A stretch of DNA of 45,738 bases from Anaerolinea sp. (GTDB lineage Bacteria; Chloroflexota; Anaerolineae; Promineifilales; Promineifilaceae): the NCBI GenBank assembly GCA_014879875.1, contig JACSRF010000270.1, forward strand, positions 1-45,738, in the 5' to 3' direction. The translations under genes and the position numbers were made by a program. Below are positions 9,391 through 19,431 of this stretch, piece after piece. A model generated the notes under the pieces. That model saw nothing but the letters and a program-made list of their open reading frames with translations, had not been told where the DNA came from and did not search any database. Position 1 is the stretch's first letter. Each line of letters begins with the position of its first letter.

Positions 9391-12300
9391 TCAGGTCAAA
9401 GGTGACTTCCGCGGCGCGGGTGATAGCGATAAGATCATCGTCCTCACCGCGCCAGATGCCACCTGATCTTCCGAGACAGCTAAACCATTAACCGTATTAG
9501 TCACCGTCAGCGTCAGCGGCACTTCCACCAGTGGAGCCACCGGGTCGTTACTGCTGATGCACAACGTCGTCGTGTACACGCCTATCGCCAGGCCCGTGCT
9601 GTCGAAGGTCACATCCAGATCAATCGCGTCGCCGCCGGGCAGCGTACCACTGATCGGCGTCACCGTCACCCACGGAATGTCCACCGGCGCACTGCAGGTT
9701 GTCGGCGCCGCGCTTACATACTCCACGCTGTCTATACCGATGTAGTTGGAGTTTGAGCCAGACGGACCCCCATTGGTCACGAAGTAACGGAAAGCAAAGC
9801 GCCCGGTTGTTCCGTTCGGAATACCGCTCAGGGTCACGCTGAACTGCGTCCACACCTCAGGATAACCACCGGACACCAACGACGGGTTCACCGAGACCAG
9901 TAAGGTCGTGAAGTCCCCCACATCTGTAGCCAGCGTGCCCACGTTGGTGCTCGCTCCCGCCGTGCTCAACCGCAGTTCCAGCCGATCCGGCCAGCTGCTG
10001 CCCGTCGTTGTGCGTGTCCAGAAGCTGAAGGTGTCGCCATCATACAGCGTCAGTTCCGGAGTTAACAGCCAGTTGCTGATGGTGCCGACCCCGGCCGTAT
10101 TGTTGAAGTTCGCGCCAATGTATGCCGTGGGGGCGCCCGCGTGCGACGGAAAGACTGTATTATTCCCCTGGAACCAGTTCGTCGTACCCAACGGGCTGCT
10201 GTTGTTCTGCGCAAACCAGCCCGGCAGATTGGTGATGTCATCAAAACCTTCGGTGAAATCACCCATCAGTGCATAGGCCACAGGTCCCGCCTCGGCAGCG
10301 GCACTCGCGCCCCGCTGCCCAGCGCTGCCCGCAGCCGCAGGCGCCAACTGTGGTCCAAAACCGGCCGCAGGCGGATCCCAGGTGTACGCATCCCATACCA
10401 GGTCGCTCTCGCCGGTGTTGCTGATGGTCAGCGTTTGCGTGACTTGCGTATCGGCTACCTGGGTGCTGCTCACCTCCGCCGGGTCAACGACAATGGTGGG
10501 CGGGGTGCCAGTAACAGTCAGTTCCACAGGGACAACCACCAGGTCCGTTCCATTGCCGGGGCCGGGATCGGGATCATTGCTGGTGATACACAGATTGCCA
10601 TTGTAAACGCCATCCGTCAGACCGTTAGAGTCGAGCGTCACCTGAACCGAGGTGGCAGCGCCAGGCGCGGTCGTTCCATTGGTTGGCGTCACGCTGGCCC
10701 ACGGAATGTCGCTGGGCGCATCACAAGGCGGCAGCACAGTGACATCAACCAGGCTCATATCATCGTAATAAATCACCGAAGCGTTATTGGCATACAGGTC
10801 CACTGTGCCAATGCGCACCGCGCCGTTGCCGCTCACCTGTCCACTCCAGGTACCGGAGTACAACAGTTGGTTGTTGTAATAGAAAGCGCCGGTATCAGCG
10901 CCCAGGTCAATTTCGAGCCGCAGTTCGACCCACTGGCCGCGGATCAGCGGCAAGGAACCACCAGAGACGCCGCCATCATTCACCACCTGGTTCGTACCGC
11001 CGTTGATCATCACCTGGACTGACCAGTTGAGGCCGGTACCGGCGTCGTTATAGGTGTTGAGCATGATGAAGTAGGATTGGCCGGTGAAGTCATTGGGCAC
11101 GTACTGCCAGGCTGTGTAGACCCACTGCCCACTGGTCTCGTTATACTCATGCACCAGGTCAGAAGCGCCGAGGATGGCCGCCGAATTGGGGGCGCTGCGC
11201 GCTTGGGCACTGCTAGTCAACGCGCCGGCTGTTGGATCATTGAACCAACCTTTCCAGCCACCCTGACCGTGCAGTTGGCTGCCGGTGGCGTAGCTGTCGA
11301 AGTCGTCGTCCCAATCCACGAGAACGGCCGCTTCTGTGCCATCCTCGAAGATGTCCCAGGTCAGGTCAGCCTCGCCATCATTGCCGATATCCAACGTATG
11401 CTGGGTTGTCGTGTTCACCGCCTGTGTACTCGACAGGCTCAATGGATCCACATCAATGTTCGGCGCTTGCCCGACCGTCAGGGTAACGGGCACTTCTACC
11501 AGAGGCGTATCTGGGTCGTTACTGGTAATGCAGAGCAGCGCCGTGTAGTCGCCAAGCGCCAGGCCAGTAGAGTCGAAACTGACGGTGACATTGCTGCTGC
11601 CGCCGGCGGCCGTCGTCCCACCTGTGGGCGAGGCGCTCAGCCACGGCACATCGGCCGGGCTGTCACAAGCCACATTCGCCATACCAAAGCCACGCACCAG
11701 CCAGTTACCGGCAAACTGTGCGCCAAACGAGTCAATAATGCCGAAAGTCGGCAGCGGCAACACCGGTGGGTCACCAGGCACTACGCCGAAACCGGCCCAC
11801 GAACGCATCTGGCTACCAGACGACTGGTCAATCACTGCCGGGAAGGTCCCGGGAGTGACGCCAGCAGTACGATTGACCACCGCAATAAGAATGTCACCAG
11901 GGCCATTGAATGTCACTGGCGCAGCCAGGGTATAGGTGGACCAGGTAACGCCATCAACCGCCTGTACAGCCTGATTGGTCAGCGAGGCGCGATGAACGGC
12001 GCCGTTGGCCGGATTGCCGTCAGCATCTTCGTAGAGGTAGATATCCACCAGTTCGCCCACGTTAATGCCACCCGTGCTCGCAGGATAGCCAAACATCACG
12101 TCCACCTGATCCAGGACGACAGGGAAGCTACCCGCACTGGGGCTGAAACGGTTGAGCCAGAGGAACTGCGATCCACCAACGCCAATGGCATTTTCACCCG
12201 AACCATCATCAACGGCCAGCACAATGGGCGCATCATCCGGCGCATCCGGTCCTGCGCCTGACAGTTCCAGGCGAATGGATAGAGGCGCTTCAACAATGCT

Positions 12301-15300
12301 CCAGGTCAATGGCGCCGTCCCGACGTTCCCGATGGTCAACGCCTGGGTCGTGGTGGTGTCGGGGGGTTGAGAAGCAGCCATGCTGGTTGGGCTGACATTG
12401 ATGTCCGGTTCCGTATCGGTTGGGATAACCACCACCGGGATGTTGGTATCGGAAGCCGGTACCGCTGCCGGCGGTTCACTGGTCACCAGTACGTCGTCAA
12501 TCCACCAGGTATGGGCGGACTCACCACCATAGCGGAATGCCAGACAAACGCTTTGACTATCATACGCGCTTAGATCAATGACTACTGGATCATCTCGCCA
12601 GGCGTCAGCGGGAATGTCAGACGTCTCCAGCAGTTCGACGAAGTCGCCATCAGCGGGATCACAGCTACCCGTCGAGATCCAGACACCGCTATAGCCATAG
12701 TCTGTAGTCGCCATCGCCGACACCAGAGAATCGCTCTCCCCTGAGTCGCCTTGCGATGTCGTCGCCGGGCGGGTGATGAACGGCAAGTAGACGTAGGACA
12801 TGGGCGTGGGTGGTTCGGGGAAGTGACCACGATCAACATAGCTCAGGGTGGAGCCGATCAGGTTAAGCGGTGGCGTTACCAACCAATCATCCTGATCGCC
12901 ATCAGCAGAGCCACCATACATACGGCGTGCAGAAGCTGGTGCGCTGTTGGATTGGTCTGTATCACGTACCCATGTGGACGTACCACTACCTTGCAACTTG
13001 TATACAGCCCAACCTGCAGGCGGGAAGGTCTCGTCTGTGAAAGCTTCAGTTAGCAGATCAACCATAGGCGCTGGGCCACTATCAGTTGGCCAGGTCGCGT
13101 CCGTCTCCAAGGTAATACTACCAAAGGCAAAGGTGTCCAGTGGCAAACCGGTCACATCAGCGGTGATCGTCAGAACCTGTTCTGCTCCAGGAGCGATGGT
13201 GAAGGTGCTGGGGGTAACCGTGACATTCATCCCCACCGGGCCGGAGAAGGTAGCGGTGTAGGTCGCCGAGGTAGACAGGACACTTTTAACGGTGCGCGTC
13301 CAGGTGCAGGTGTCAGAGCAGTTGTAGTTGACCACACTGGGTTGGTTCAACGTCTTGGGATCGCCGCCCAGGGCCGGGTTGGCCGCGGCATAGTTGGCGC
13401 CGGTCTCGTCGAACACCAAACCCACCGTGCTCGCGCCACCCAGAGCCAGCAAGCCGGAGCCTACGTCAAAGGGATCGGCCGGCGTGACGCCATTGTCTTT
13501 CAGCAGGCCGCCAACGGCCGTTGAAGCCATGGCCGATTTAATTTCTGCCGGGGACCAGGAGGGATGCAAGGCTACCATGAGCGCCGCCGCGCCCGCACCA
13601 TGCGGGGAGGACATGGAAGTGCCCTGGTAGAAGGCGTACTGTGCCGGGTCGCCACCGGAAGAGGCCACAGCCGCCAGAATATTCACGCCTGGCGCAATAT
13701 AGTCTGGCTTGAGGATTTCGTACTGACTGGGGCCGCGCGAGCTAAATCCGGCCACGATGTCTTCCCAATCGTTATTGACCATGTAGGATGTAGCCACGTT
13801 GACGCGCGCTGTCGCGGTGGGGTTGGCAACAACATAGTCGCGCAGGGCAATACCATCCTCTAAGTCTAGCATGAAGGCCGGGGGCGTACCGGTCAGGCCA
13901 CCCATGCTGATGGGCGGGCCACCCACGCTGTTGAAGACCACCACACCAACGGCGCCCGCATTGGACGCATTGGTCACTTTGACAGCAAATGTACAGCCAC
14001 CGCGCTGGATAAGCGCCAACGCGCCGTTGAAGAAACCAGCGGGGAAAGCGGTACAACCGGTGTTATTGGTGGCGTCATAACGGATCGGAGCAGTGATGTC
14101 GGCCAGGATAGATGTGAGTTCACCGGGCACGGCCGCCAGGCTTTGCAGCTCAGGGGGTGTGGTCGGGCCGGTCACATCCACGGTATTGGCAATGACGCGG
14201 TTAATGGTGCTGGCCGCCACGGCCGCATTCCAGGGGCCAGTCTTGGCGACGGTGCTGGGGCCAGGGCCAGCATTACCGGCGGAGGCGGAGACAAAGATAC
14301 CGGCGTTGCTGGCATCCAGGAAGGCAATGTCAACCGGGTCGTTCCAGGGGCTGTCGCTGCCGGAGATGGAGTAGTTGAGCACGTCCACCTGATCGGTGGC
14401 AATGGCCGAGTTCACGGCTGCCACGCTGGCTGTACCGGGGCAAGAAGGATTACAAACCTTGTAGGCCACAATGTTCGCCCGCGGAGCAACGCCCTGCAGG
14501 TCAATGTTGTAGGTAGTGGGGCCAATGTCGAAAGTCGCGGTGTGGACGTTGCCGCCGGAGGTGCTGGCGGTGTGGCTGCCGTGACCGTCGGTGTCCTCAG
14601 GACTGCCGCCCACCGGGTTCAGGCCATAGGCCGCAATGAGCTTGTCATTGCAGAAGCCGGCATTGGCAGCGCACCAGCCGAGGTAAGTGCCCGCGCCATA
14701 GGGATTGGTATGGACATACCCGTCACCATCCGTAGCCGCAAAGGAGGGGTGCTGCGAGTTGATGCCGGAGTCAATGACGCCAATGACGATGCCCTCGCCA
14801 CGAGTAGCTGTACCGGAGCCGGTGTCGCCACCCCAAATGGCGGGTGCGCCAATGTGCAGGGGGCCGACTTCGGTTTCCAGTTCGCGCAGGGTGTCGCCAT
14901 AAACAGCAGCAACGCCGGGCAACCCGGCAACAACGGCCGCTTCCTCATGGCTCATGGCGACGGCCATCCCGTTCAAAGCAGCAATATAGTCAAAGGCCAC
15001 TTCCACCGAACGTCCTAAGGTTTGTTCCATGGTGACCGTGAACTGGCTATGCTTTTGCGTGAGATAGTCCGTATAGGCCAAAGCCGCAGGAGCATTCGCA
15101 TCCAATTTACGCGCGCCGGTTGCCTGTGGGCTGGTCGCCTCTAATCCGGCAACACCACCGGTGTAGCTGGCCAGCGCCGGTTCCGTAAAGCGCACAATGT
15201 ACAAACCTGTTTCGCTAACGCCATACAGATTCGCTGCGTTCTGGCTCTCGGCGACAAGCCCGGCGCTGCTGGGAGCGCTGGTTTCCGCCGTTGCCGATAG

Positions 15301-15378
15301 AGTCGTAAGGGTGACAGCTATAAGCGCTAATAAAGTCACTGCTGTCAAAATCTTAAAAACTCGTGATTTCGTTTTCAT
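9391..15378 (-). CDS. S8 family serine protease, secreted, 1995 aa, PA domain, choice-of-anchor/MAM-like and Ig/BACON-like repeats; C-terminus apparently frameshifted
   Basis: VIGVIDSGINSQHPSF, DTDGHGSHTASTSGG, GTSMSSPHGAGAAALM; signal peptide MKTKSRVFKILTAVTLLALIAVTLTTLSATA. Confidence 0.93.
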   Translation of the reverse strand: MKTKSRVFKILTAVTLLALIAVTLTTLSATAETSAPSSAGLVAESQNAANLYGVSETGLYIVRFTEPALASYTGGVAGLEATSPQATGARKLDANAPAALAYTDYLTQKHSQFTVTMEQTLGRSVEVAFDYIAALNGMAVAMSHEEAAVVAGLPGVAAVYGDTLRELETEVGPLHIGAPAIWGGDTGSGTATRGEGIVIGVIDSGINSQHPSFAATDGDGYVHTNPYGAGTYLGWCAANAGFCNDKLIAAYGLNPVGGSPEDTDGHGSHTASTSGGNVHTATFDIGPTTYNIDLQGVAPRANIVAYKVCNPSCPGTASVAAVNSAIATDQVDVLNYSISGSDSPWNDPVDIAFLDASNAGIFVSASAGNAGPGPSTVAKTGPWNAAVAASTINRVIANTVDVTGPTTPPELQSLAAVPGELTSILADITAPIRYDATNNTGCTAFPAGFFNGALALIQRGGCTFAVKVTNASNAGAVGVVVFNSVGGPPISMGGLTGTPPAFMLDLEDGIALRDYVVANPTATARVNVATSYMVNNDWEDIVAGFSSRGPSQYEILKPDYIAPGVNILAAVASSGGDPAQYAFYQGTSMSSPHGAGAAALMVALHPSWSPAEIKSAMASTAVGGLLKDNGVTPADPFDVGSGLLALGGASTVGLVFDETGANYAAANPALGGDPKTLNQPSVVNYNCSDTCTWTRTVKSVLSTSATYTATFSGPVGMNVTVTPSTFTIAPGAEQVLTITADVTGLPLDTFAFGSITLETDATWPTDSGPAPMVDLLTEAFTDETFPPAGWAVYKLQGSGTSTWVRDTDQSNSAPASARRMYGGSADGDQDDWLVTPPLNLIGSTLSYVDRGHFPEPPTPMSYVYLPFITRPATTSQGDSGESDSLVSAMATTDYGYSGVWISTGSCDPADGDFVELLETSDIPADAWRDDPVVIDLSAYDSQSVCLAFRYGGESAHTWWIDDVLVTSEPPAAVPASDTNIPVVVIPTDTEPDINVSPTSMAASQPPDTTTTQALTIGNVGTAPLTWSIVEAPLSIRLELSGAGPDAPDDAPIVLAVDDGSGENAIGVGGSQFLWLNRFSPSAGSFPVVLDQVDVMFGYPASTGGINVGELVDIYLYEDADGNPANGAVHRASLTNQAVQAVDGVTWSTYTLAAPVTFNGPGDILIAVVNRTAGVTPGTFPAVIDQSSGSQMRSWAGFGVVPGDPPVLPLPTFGIIDSFGAQFAGNWLVRGFGMANVACDSPADVPWLSASPTGGTTAAGGSSNVTVSFDSTGLALGDYTALLCITSNDPDTPLVEVPVTLTVGQAPNIDVDPLSLSSTQAVNTTTQHTLDIGNDGEADLTWDIFEDGTEAAVLVDWDDDFDSYATGSQLHGQGGWKGWFNDPTAGALTSSAQARSAPNSAAILGASDLVHEYNETSGQWVYTAWQYVPNDFTGQSYFIMLNTYNDAGTGLNWSVQVMINGGTNQVVNDGGVSGGSLPLIRGQWVELRLEIDLGADTGAFYYNNQLLYSGTWSGQVSGNGAVRIGTVDLYANNASVIYYDDMSLVDVTVLPPCDAPSDIPWASVTPTNGTTAPGAATSVQVTLDSNGLTDGVYNGNLCITSNDPDPGPGNGTDLVVVPVELTVTGTPPTIVVDPAEVSSTQVADTQVTQTLTISNTGESDLVWDAYTWDPPAAGFGPQLAPAAAGSAGQRGASAAAEAGPVAYALMGDFTEGFDDITNLPGWFAQNNSSPLGTTNWFQGNNTVFPSHAGAPTAYIGANFNNTAGVGTISNWLLTPELTLYDGDTFSFWTRTTTGSSWPDRLELRLSTAGASTNVGTLATDVGDFTTLLVSVNPSLVSGGYPEVWTQFSVTLSGIPNGTTGRFAFRYFVTNGGPSGSNSNYIGIDSVEYVSAAPTTCSAPVDIPWVTVTPISGTLPGGDAIDLDVTFDSTGLAIGVYTTTLCISSNDPVAPLVEVPLTLTVTNTVNGLAVSEDQVASGAVRTMILSLSPAPRKSPLT

Positions 15379-16067
15379 TGATTTTTGCCTTCCTTAACAT
15401 GTTGGCTGACGTGACATTTTCATCAGGATGCTTATTTGAGTGACAGTTTGGGAACATGCCCAAAACTGGAATTGGCACGCAAGCCATTTACAGAAACAAG
15501 TTACCGATCTACTCTAATTTTCCCCTGTAAAAGCAATCATCTCATCTATTTTTCCTCCATAGAATATTTATTATGTTAATTTGAAAACGGAGCAGGTATT
15601 GAGCTACCAATCCCCATCAGTTTTTCACAAACTTAACTTGAGAAAATTCATCATCAACCAGATAAGACATAGACAGCAGATTTTATGCCAGCAGCAACTA
15701 CTAACGCTCTGGCGCGGTCAGGGGACCGGCCAAAACAAGGGTAGCAGACGCCACCGATATTCTTTTTGGCCGCTGTATTTTCGCATTTCTGCTGTATGGA
15801 ATTTCTGTGTCTGGAGAGTTAAATAGGATTGCATTTGCCTGCCTGATTGTCAAGTCGTGCCGGGTCGGAATAGGCGGTGAAACAGATGCAAGAAGTCAAG
15901 GTAAGGGTGTGCAGCAAAAACGATTGGGAATTCATAACGTCATTAAACACACCTCAATTTTATGAGCTTTCCCGGTCAGCGTCAAATCTGATCCCATATT
16001 GTCACCAAAGCGTCTTGCTTTTGTAAGTGATTTTACCCGCCTCAATCTCATGCTATACTCATATGGT

Positions 16068-17621
16068 ATGTCTTTACCATCATTGACCATTCTCAACACT
16101 GTTTTGGCAGCCACGCCCATTTTAGTGGTGTTGTATTTCATGATTGGCCGCGATTGGGGGGGGAGTAAAGCGGGAATAGCGGGTTGGATAACGGCCGTTC
16201 TCGTCTCTTTCTTCATCTTTGGCGCCAACATCCCCCTGCTGCTCATCGCGGCCGGCCGTGCTGTTTTTCTGGCCTTGTTTGTCCTGTACATCATCTGGAT
16301 GGCTTTACTGCTGTACCATACGGTGAACGAAGCAGGCGTCATTCAAGCCATTGGGCGCGAAATGCCGAAGCTGGCGGGAACACAGTCTGCACAAGCGTTG
16401 CTGCTCGCCTGGGTTTTTGGTTCCTTCTTGCAAGGGGCCACCGGGTTTGGCGTGCCGGCGGCCGTTGTGGCGCCGCTGCTCGTTGGGCTGGGGTTTGCCG
16501 CCGACGTCGCTGTGGTGCTGGCGCTGCTCGGCCATGGTTGGGCAGTCACGTTTGGATCGCTGGGATCTTCCTTCATCTCGATGATCGCCACCACCGGACT
16601 GCCCGGCGCAACGTTAGCCAACGAGGCGGGCATCATGCTTGGCCTGTGTGGCGTGGCGACCGGGTTTGCCGTGTTGTGGCTGGCAGAAGGGATGAACGCC
16701 ATTCGCCAGCAGTGGTGGTTCGTGCTGCTGGTGGGTGTGGTGATGGGGGCGGTGCAGTGGGGGTTGGCTGTGGCGGGGTTGTGGACGTTGGCCGCTTTTG
16801 GCGGTGGCCTGGCGGGCTTGATCGTGGCTGTTTTTTATTTTACGGGCACGGCTAACGGCCGTTCCGCACAGCAAGACGGCTTCAATCGCAACCATCTGAT
16901 GTGGGCCTTTTTTCCTTATCTCATCCTCATTATCGTCGTTGTGGTGGGGCAGTTGGCGCTGCATGACGTGTTGGATGCGGTCATCATTGCGCCCAACTTT
17001 GGGGCGACAGCAACCAGCTTTGGTTGGACGATTGCCGCCGGCCCGGCTCGTTCCATAGACCTGTTTGGGCACGCCGGGGCGCTGCTGCTCTACACCAGTT
17101 TGCTCGTCTTTGCCTGGTACAAATGGCGTGGGCCGCTGGAAAAAATGAAGGGGGGAAAGGGTTATAACGGCCGTACCATCTGGCATAAAACCCTGAAAGG
17201 CTCCATCAAGCCCACCATTGGCGTCTATACCTTGGTGGCGATGGCTCTGACCATGCAGCACGCGGGCATGACCCAACTGCTGGCCGAGGCGCTCAGCGCC
17301 AACACCGGCCCCATTTTCCCACTGCTCAGCCCGTTCATCGGCGCGTTGGGCGCGTTCATGACTGGCAGCAACACCAACAGCAACGTCGTTTTCGGCCAAT
17401 TGCAGCAGCAAACGGCGCTTGCTCTGGGTTTGTCTGTGCCCTGGATTTTAGCGGTGCAAACGGCCGGTGGCGCCATTGGCTCGCTGTTTGCCCCGGCTAA
17501 GGTGATTGTGGGGTGCAGTACCGTCTCCGGCGCTGACGAAGGGCGCGTGCTCAAACTCGCCACGCTTTACGGACTAGGCATCGTGCTCCTGGTTGGCATT
17601 ATCGCCTGGATCATTACGTGA
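16068..17621 (+). CDS. lldP: L-lactate permease family transporter (LctP/LldP-like)
   Basis: Multi-TM protein with LctP-family motifs (QGATGFGVPAAVVAPLLVGLGF, GSLGSSFISM, GAFMTGSNTNSNVVFGQLQ, QTAGGAIGSLFAPAKVIVGCSTV). Start chosen at MSLPSLTILN rather than the longer ORF start at 15999. Confidence 0.9.
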   Translation: MSLPSLTILNTVLAATPILVVLYFMIGRDWGGSKAGIAGWITAVLVSFFIFGANIPLLLIAAGRAVFLALFVLYIIWMALLLYHTVNEAGVIQAIGREMPKLAGTQSAQALLLAWVFGSFLQGATGFGVPAAVVAPLLVGLGFAADVAVVLALLGHGWAVTFGSLGSSFISMIATTGLPGATLANEAGIMLGLCGVATGFAVLWLAEGMNAIRQQWWFVLLVGVVMGAVQWGLAVAGLWTLAAFGGGLAGLIVAVFYFTGTANGRSAQQDGFNRNHLMWAFFPYLILIIVVVVGQLALHDVLDAVIIAPNFGATATSFGWTIAAGPARSIDLFGHAGALLLYTSLLVFAWYKWRGPLEKMKGGKGYNGRTIWHKTLKGSIKPTIGVYTLVAMALTMQHAGMTQLLAEALSANTGPIFPLLSPFIGALGAFMTGSNTNSNVVFGQLQQQTALALGLSVPWILAVQTAGGAIGSLFAPAKVIVGCSTVSGADEGRVLKLATLYGLGIVLLVGIIAWIIT

Positions 17622-17651
17622 GTCGAGGCGTCGGACGTCGAAGCGTCGGAC
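17622..17651. repeat. Short 15-bp (8+7) dimer repeat between convergent genes
   Basis: GTCGAGGC GTCGGAC GTCGAAGC GTCGGAC immediately after the permease stop. Confidence 0.7.
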
Positions 17652-17655
17652 GCCA

Positions 17656-18279
17656 TTATAAGACGACGGGAGTTTGGCCCACTTTGCACCGTTCCGCTTC
17701 CATGATGCACAAGATTTGCTCTACCGTCTTTTCTTGTGTGTTGTGCGCATTGACAACACAGTAATCAAATTCCCCAATGCGCTTCAATTCCTGGCGAGCG
17801 GTGGCTATCCGCAGCTGTAAATCCTCTGTCGTTTCTGAACGCCGTTCGCGCAGTCGCTGCACCATGGATTCTTCGGACTCAACCATCAAATAAATAAAAA
17901 TGGCATTGGGAACCAACTTGCGAATGGTGGCGGCCCCTTGTACGTCCACGCGCATCACCACGTCACGGCCACTGGCAAGGGCGTCGCGGATTTGCTGCTT
18001 GGGCACACCTTTGTAATCGTTGTAGACGATGGCGTATTCCAACAGTTCATTGGCTTCGATCATCCGCGCAAATTCATTGAAACTGAGGAAAAAATAGTCG
18101 CGCCCATGCATTTCACCGACGCGCGGCGGTCGTGTCGTTGCCGTAACGACAAAATAAAAAGCGTCTGGCGCGCGCTCAATAAGACCACGCGCGATTGTAT
18201 CTTTGCCAACGCCAGAAGGCCCAGAAATGACGAGCATCAATGGGTGATGGGGAATGTGGTAAGGGTCTTGTTCTGTCAC
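17656..18279 (-). CDS. gmk: Guanylate kinase
   Basis: MLVISGPSGVGKDTIARGLIERAPDAFYFVVTATTRPPRVGEMHGRDYFF; GTG start at 18279 preceded by GGAGG (ggaggcgcaaaGTG), shorter than the ORF-track start. Confidence 0.92.
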   Translation of the reverse strand: MTEQDPYHIPHHPLMLVISGPSGVGKDTIARGLIERAPDAFYFVVTATTRPPRVGEMHGRDYFFLSFNEFARMIEANELLEYAIVYNDYKGVPKQQIRDALASGRDVVMRVDVQGAATIRKLVPNAIFIYLMVESEESMVQRLRERRSETTEDLQLRIATARQELKRIGEFDYCVVNAHNTQEKTVEQILCIMEAERCKVGQTPVVL

Positions 18280-18280
18280 T

Positions 18281-18308
18281 TTGCGCCTCCGATGTCTGTG
18301 CGTATAAT
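18281..18308 (+). promoter_or_regulatory. Possible sigma70-like promoter for the FmdB-like gene
   Basis: ttgcgc - 16 nt - tataat, about 25 nt upstream of ATG 18334. Confidence 0.35.
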
Positions 18309-18333
18309 GTCTGTTATAAATAGGAGTTTTATT

Positions 18334-18708
18334 ATGCCTGATTACGTTTATATTTGTAACGATTGCCAACGGCCGTCTCGCTTTTTCTACACATTTACAG
18401 AGTATGACACGGCCGTTCCCGTTTGCCCACATTGCCACAGCGTCAACCTGCGTCGGCGTATTGGCCGCGTTGCGGTCGCCAAATCGGACGATACGCGCAT
18501 GGATTCCATGCTCGACGACAGCGCCTTGTCCGGTCTCGATGAAGACGATCCCAAATCAATCGGCCGTTTCATGCGTAAAATGGGTCGAGAAATGGGGGAA
18601 GACTTGGGGGACGAATTTAGCGAAGTCGTTGATCGGTTGGAAAGCGGCGAATCACCTGATTCCATTGAGGAATCTATGCCGGAATTGGCAGGTAGTGATT
18701 TATTGTAG
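18334..18708 (+). CDS. FmdB-like zinc-ribbon protein
   Basis: MPDYVYICNDCQRPSRFFYTF...VPVCPHCHSVNLRRRI: CxxC...CxxC zinc ribbon. Confidence 0.75.
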   Translation: MPDYVYICNDCQRPSRFFYTFTEYDTAVPVCPHCHSVNLRRRIGRVAVAKSDDTRMDSMLDDSALSGLDEDDPKSIGRFMRKMGREMGEDLGDEFSEVVDRLESGESPDSIEESMPELAGSDLL

Positions 18709-18714
18709 GAAGGG

Positions 18715-18749
18715 CGTGAAACGTGATGCCTCTCTGGTCACGTTTCACG
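18715..18749. terminator. Perfect 12-bp hairpin between convergent genes (possible bidirectional transcription stop)
   Basis: cgtgaaacgtga-tgcctctctgg-tcacgtttcacg; no strong T-tract. Confidence 0.5.
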
Positions 18750-18803
18750 GCTTGTCAACCCCCTGAGTTCCTAAAGAGCCAAAAGAGTTTATCACCCTTC
18801 CCG

Positions 18804-19430
18804 TCATCTACACCTGTGCGCGAGTTTACGGTGAACTATAGCGCGCAATTCAGCCTGAATGACATCCGCAGCGCGGTCGGCATCCACAAGCGCCCAACGC
18901 GCCGGATCGTTGGCCGCTAATTGATGATACCCACTGCGCACACGCTGATGAAAGCTGGTCGTTTCCAGGTCAAGGCGGTTCATCTCTTCGGCGTTGCTGG
19001 CGCGGCGCGCCAGACCACGTTCCACGTCAATGTCCAGCAAAATGGTGAGGTGCGGTTGCAGGCCACCGGTGGCGACTTGGGTAATGTAGTGCAAATCATC
19101 CAGGGAAAGATCACGGCCGTAACCCTGGTAAGCAATCGTGCTGTCGGCAAAGCGATCACACAAGACAATGCCACCATCTGCCAGGGCTGGTTGTATCAAT
19201 TCACGCACCAATTGCGCCCGCGAGGCCGCATAGAGCAGCATTTCGGTAACGGCCGTCATCTCCCTATTCGCCACATCATGCAAACAGGCGCGGATCTGGT
19301 CGCCAATGCGCGTTCCCCCCGGCTCCCGCGTTGCCAAAACTGTATACCCTTCTTGCTGCAAATAAGCGGTCAACAAACGAATCTGGCTCGTTTTGCCGCT
19401 GCCTTCCGGTCCTTCAAAGGTGATAAACAT
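18804..19430 (-). CDS. tmk: Thymidylate kinase
   Basis: MFITFEGPEGSGKTSQIRLL...LATREPGGTRIGDQIR...LCDRFADSTIAYQGYGR. Alternative start MPDA-MFITF at 19442; the extra codons are repeat-derived. Confidence 0.92.
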   Translation of the reverse strand: MFITFEGPEGSGKTSQIRLLTAYLQQEGYTVLATREPGGTRIGDQIRACLHDVANREMTAVTEMLLYAASRAQLVRELIQPALADGGIVLCDRFADSTIAYQGYGRDLSLDDLHYITQVATGGLQPHLTILLDIDVERGLARRASNAEEMNRLDLETTSFHQRVRSGYHQLAANDPARWALVDADRAADVIQAELRAIVHRKLAHRCR

Positions 19431-19431
19431 G

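Noticed and set aside
15379-16067. Small ORF 15581-15826 in the protease/permease gap
   Set aside because: No RBS, no recognisable domain; the region is more AT-rich and likely a divergent promoter region.
16184-16855. 223-aa alternative-frame ORF inside the lactate permease gene
   Set aside because: Out-of-frame overlap with a well-supported multi-TM permease; Arg/Cys-rich translation.
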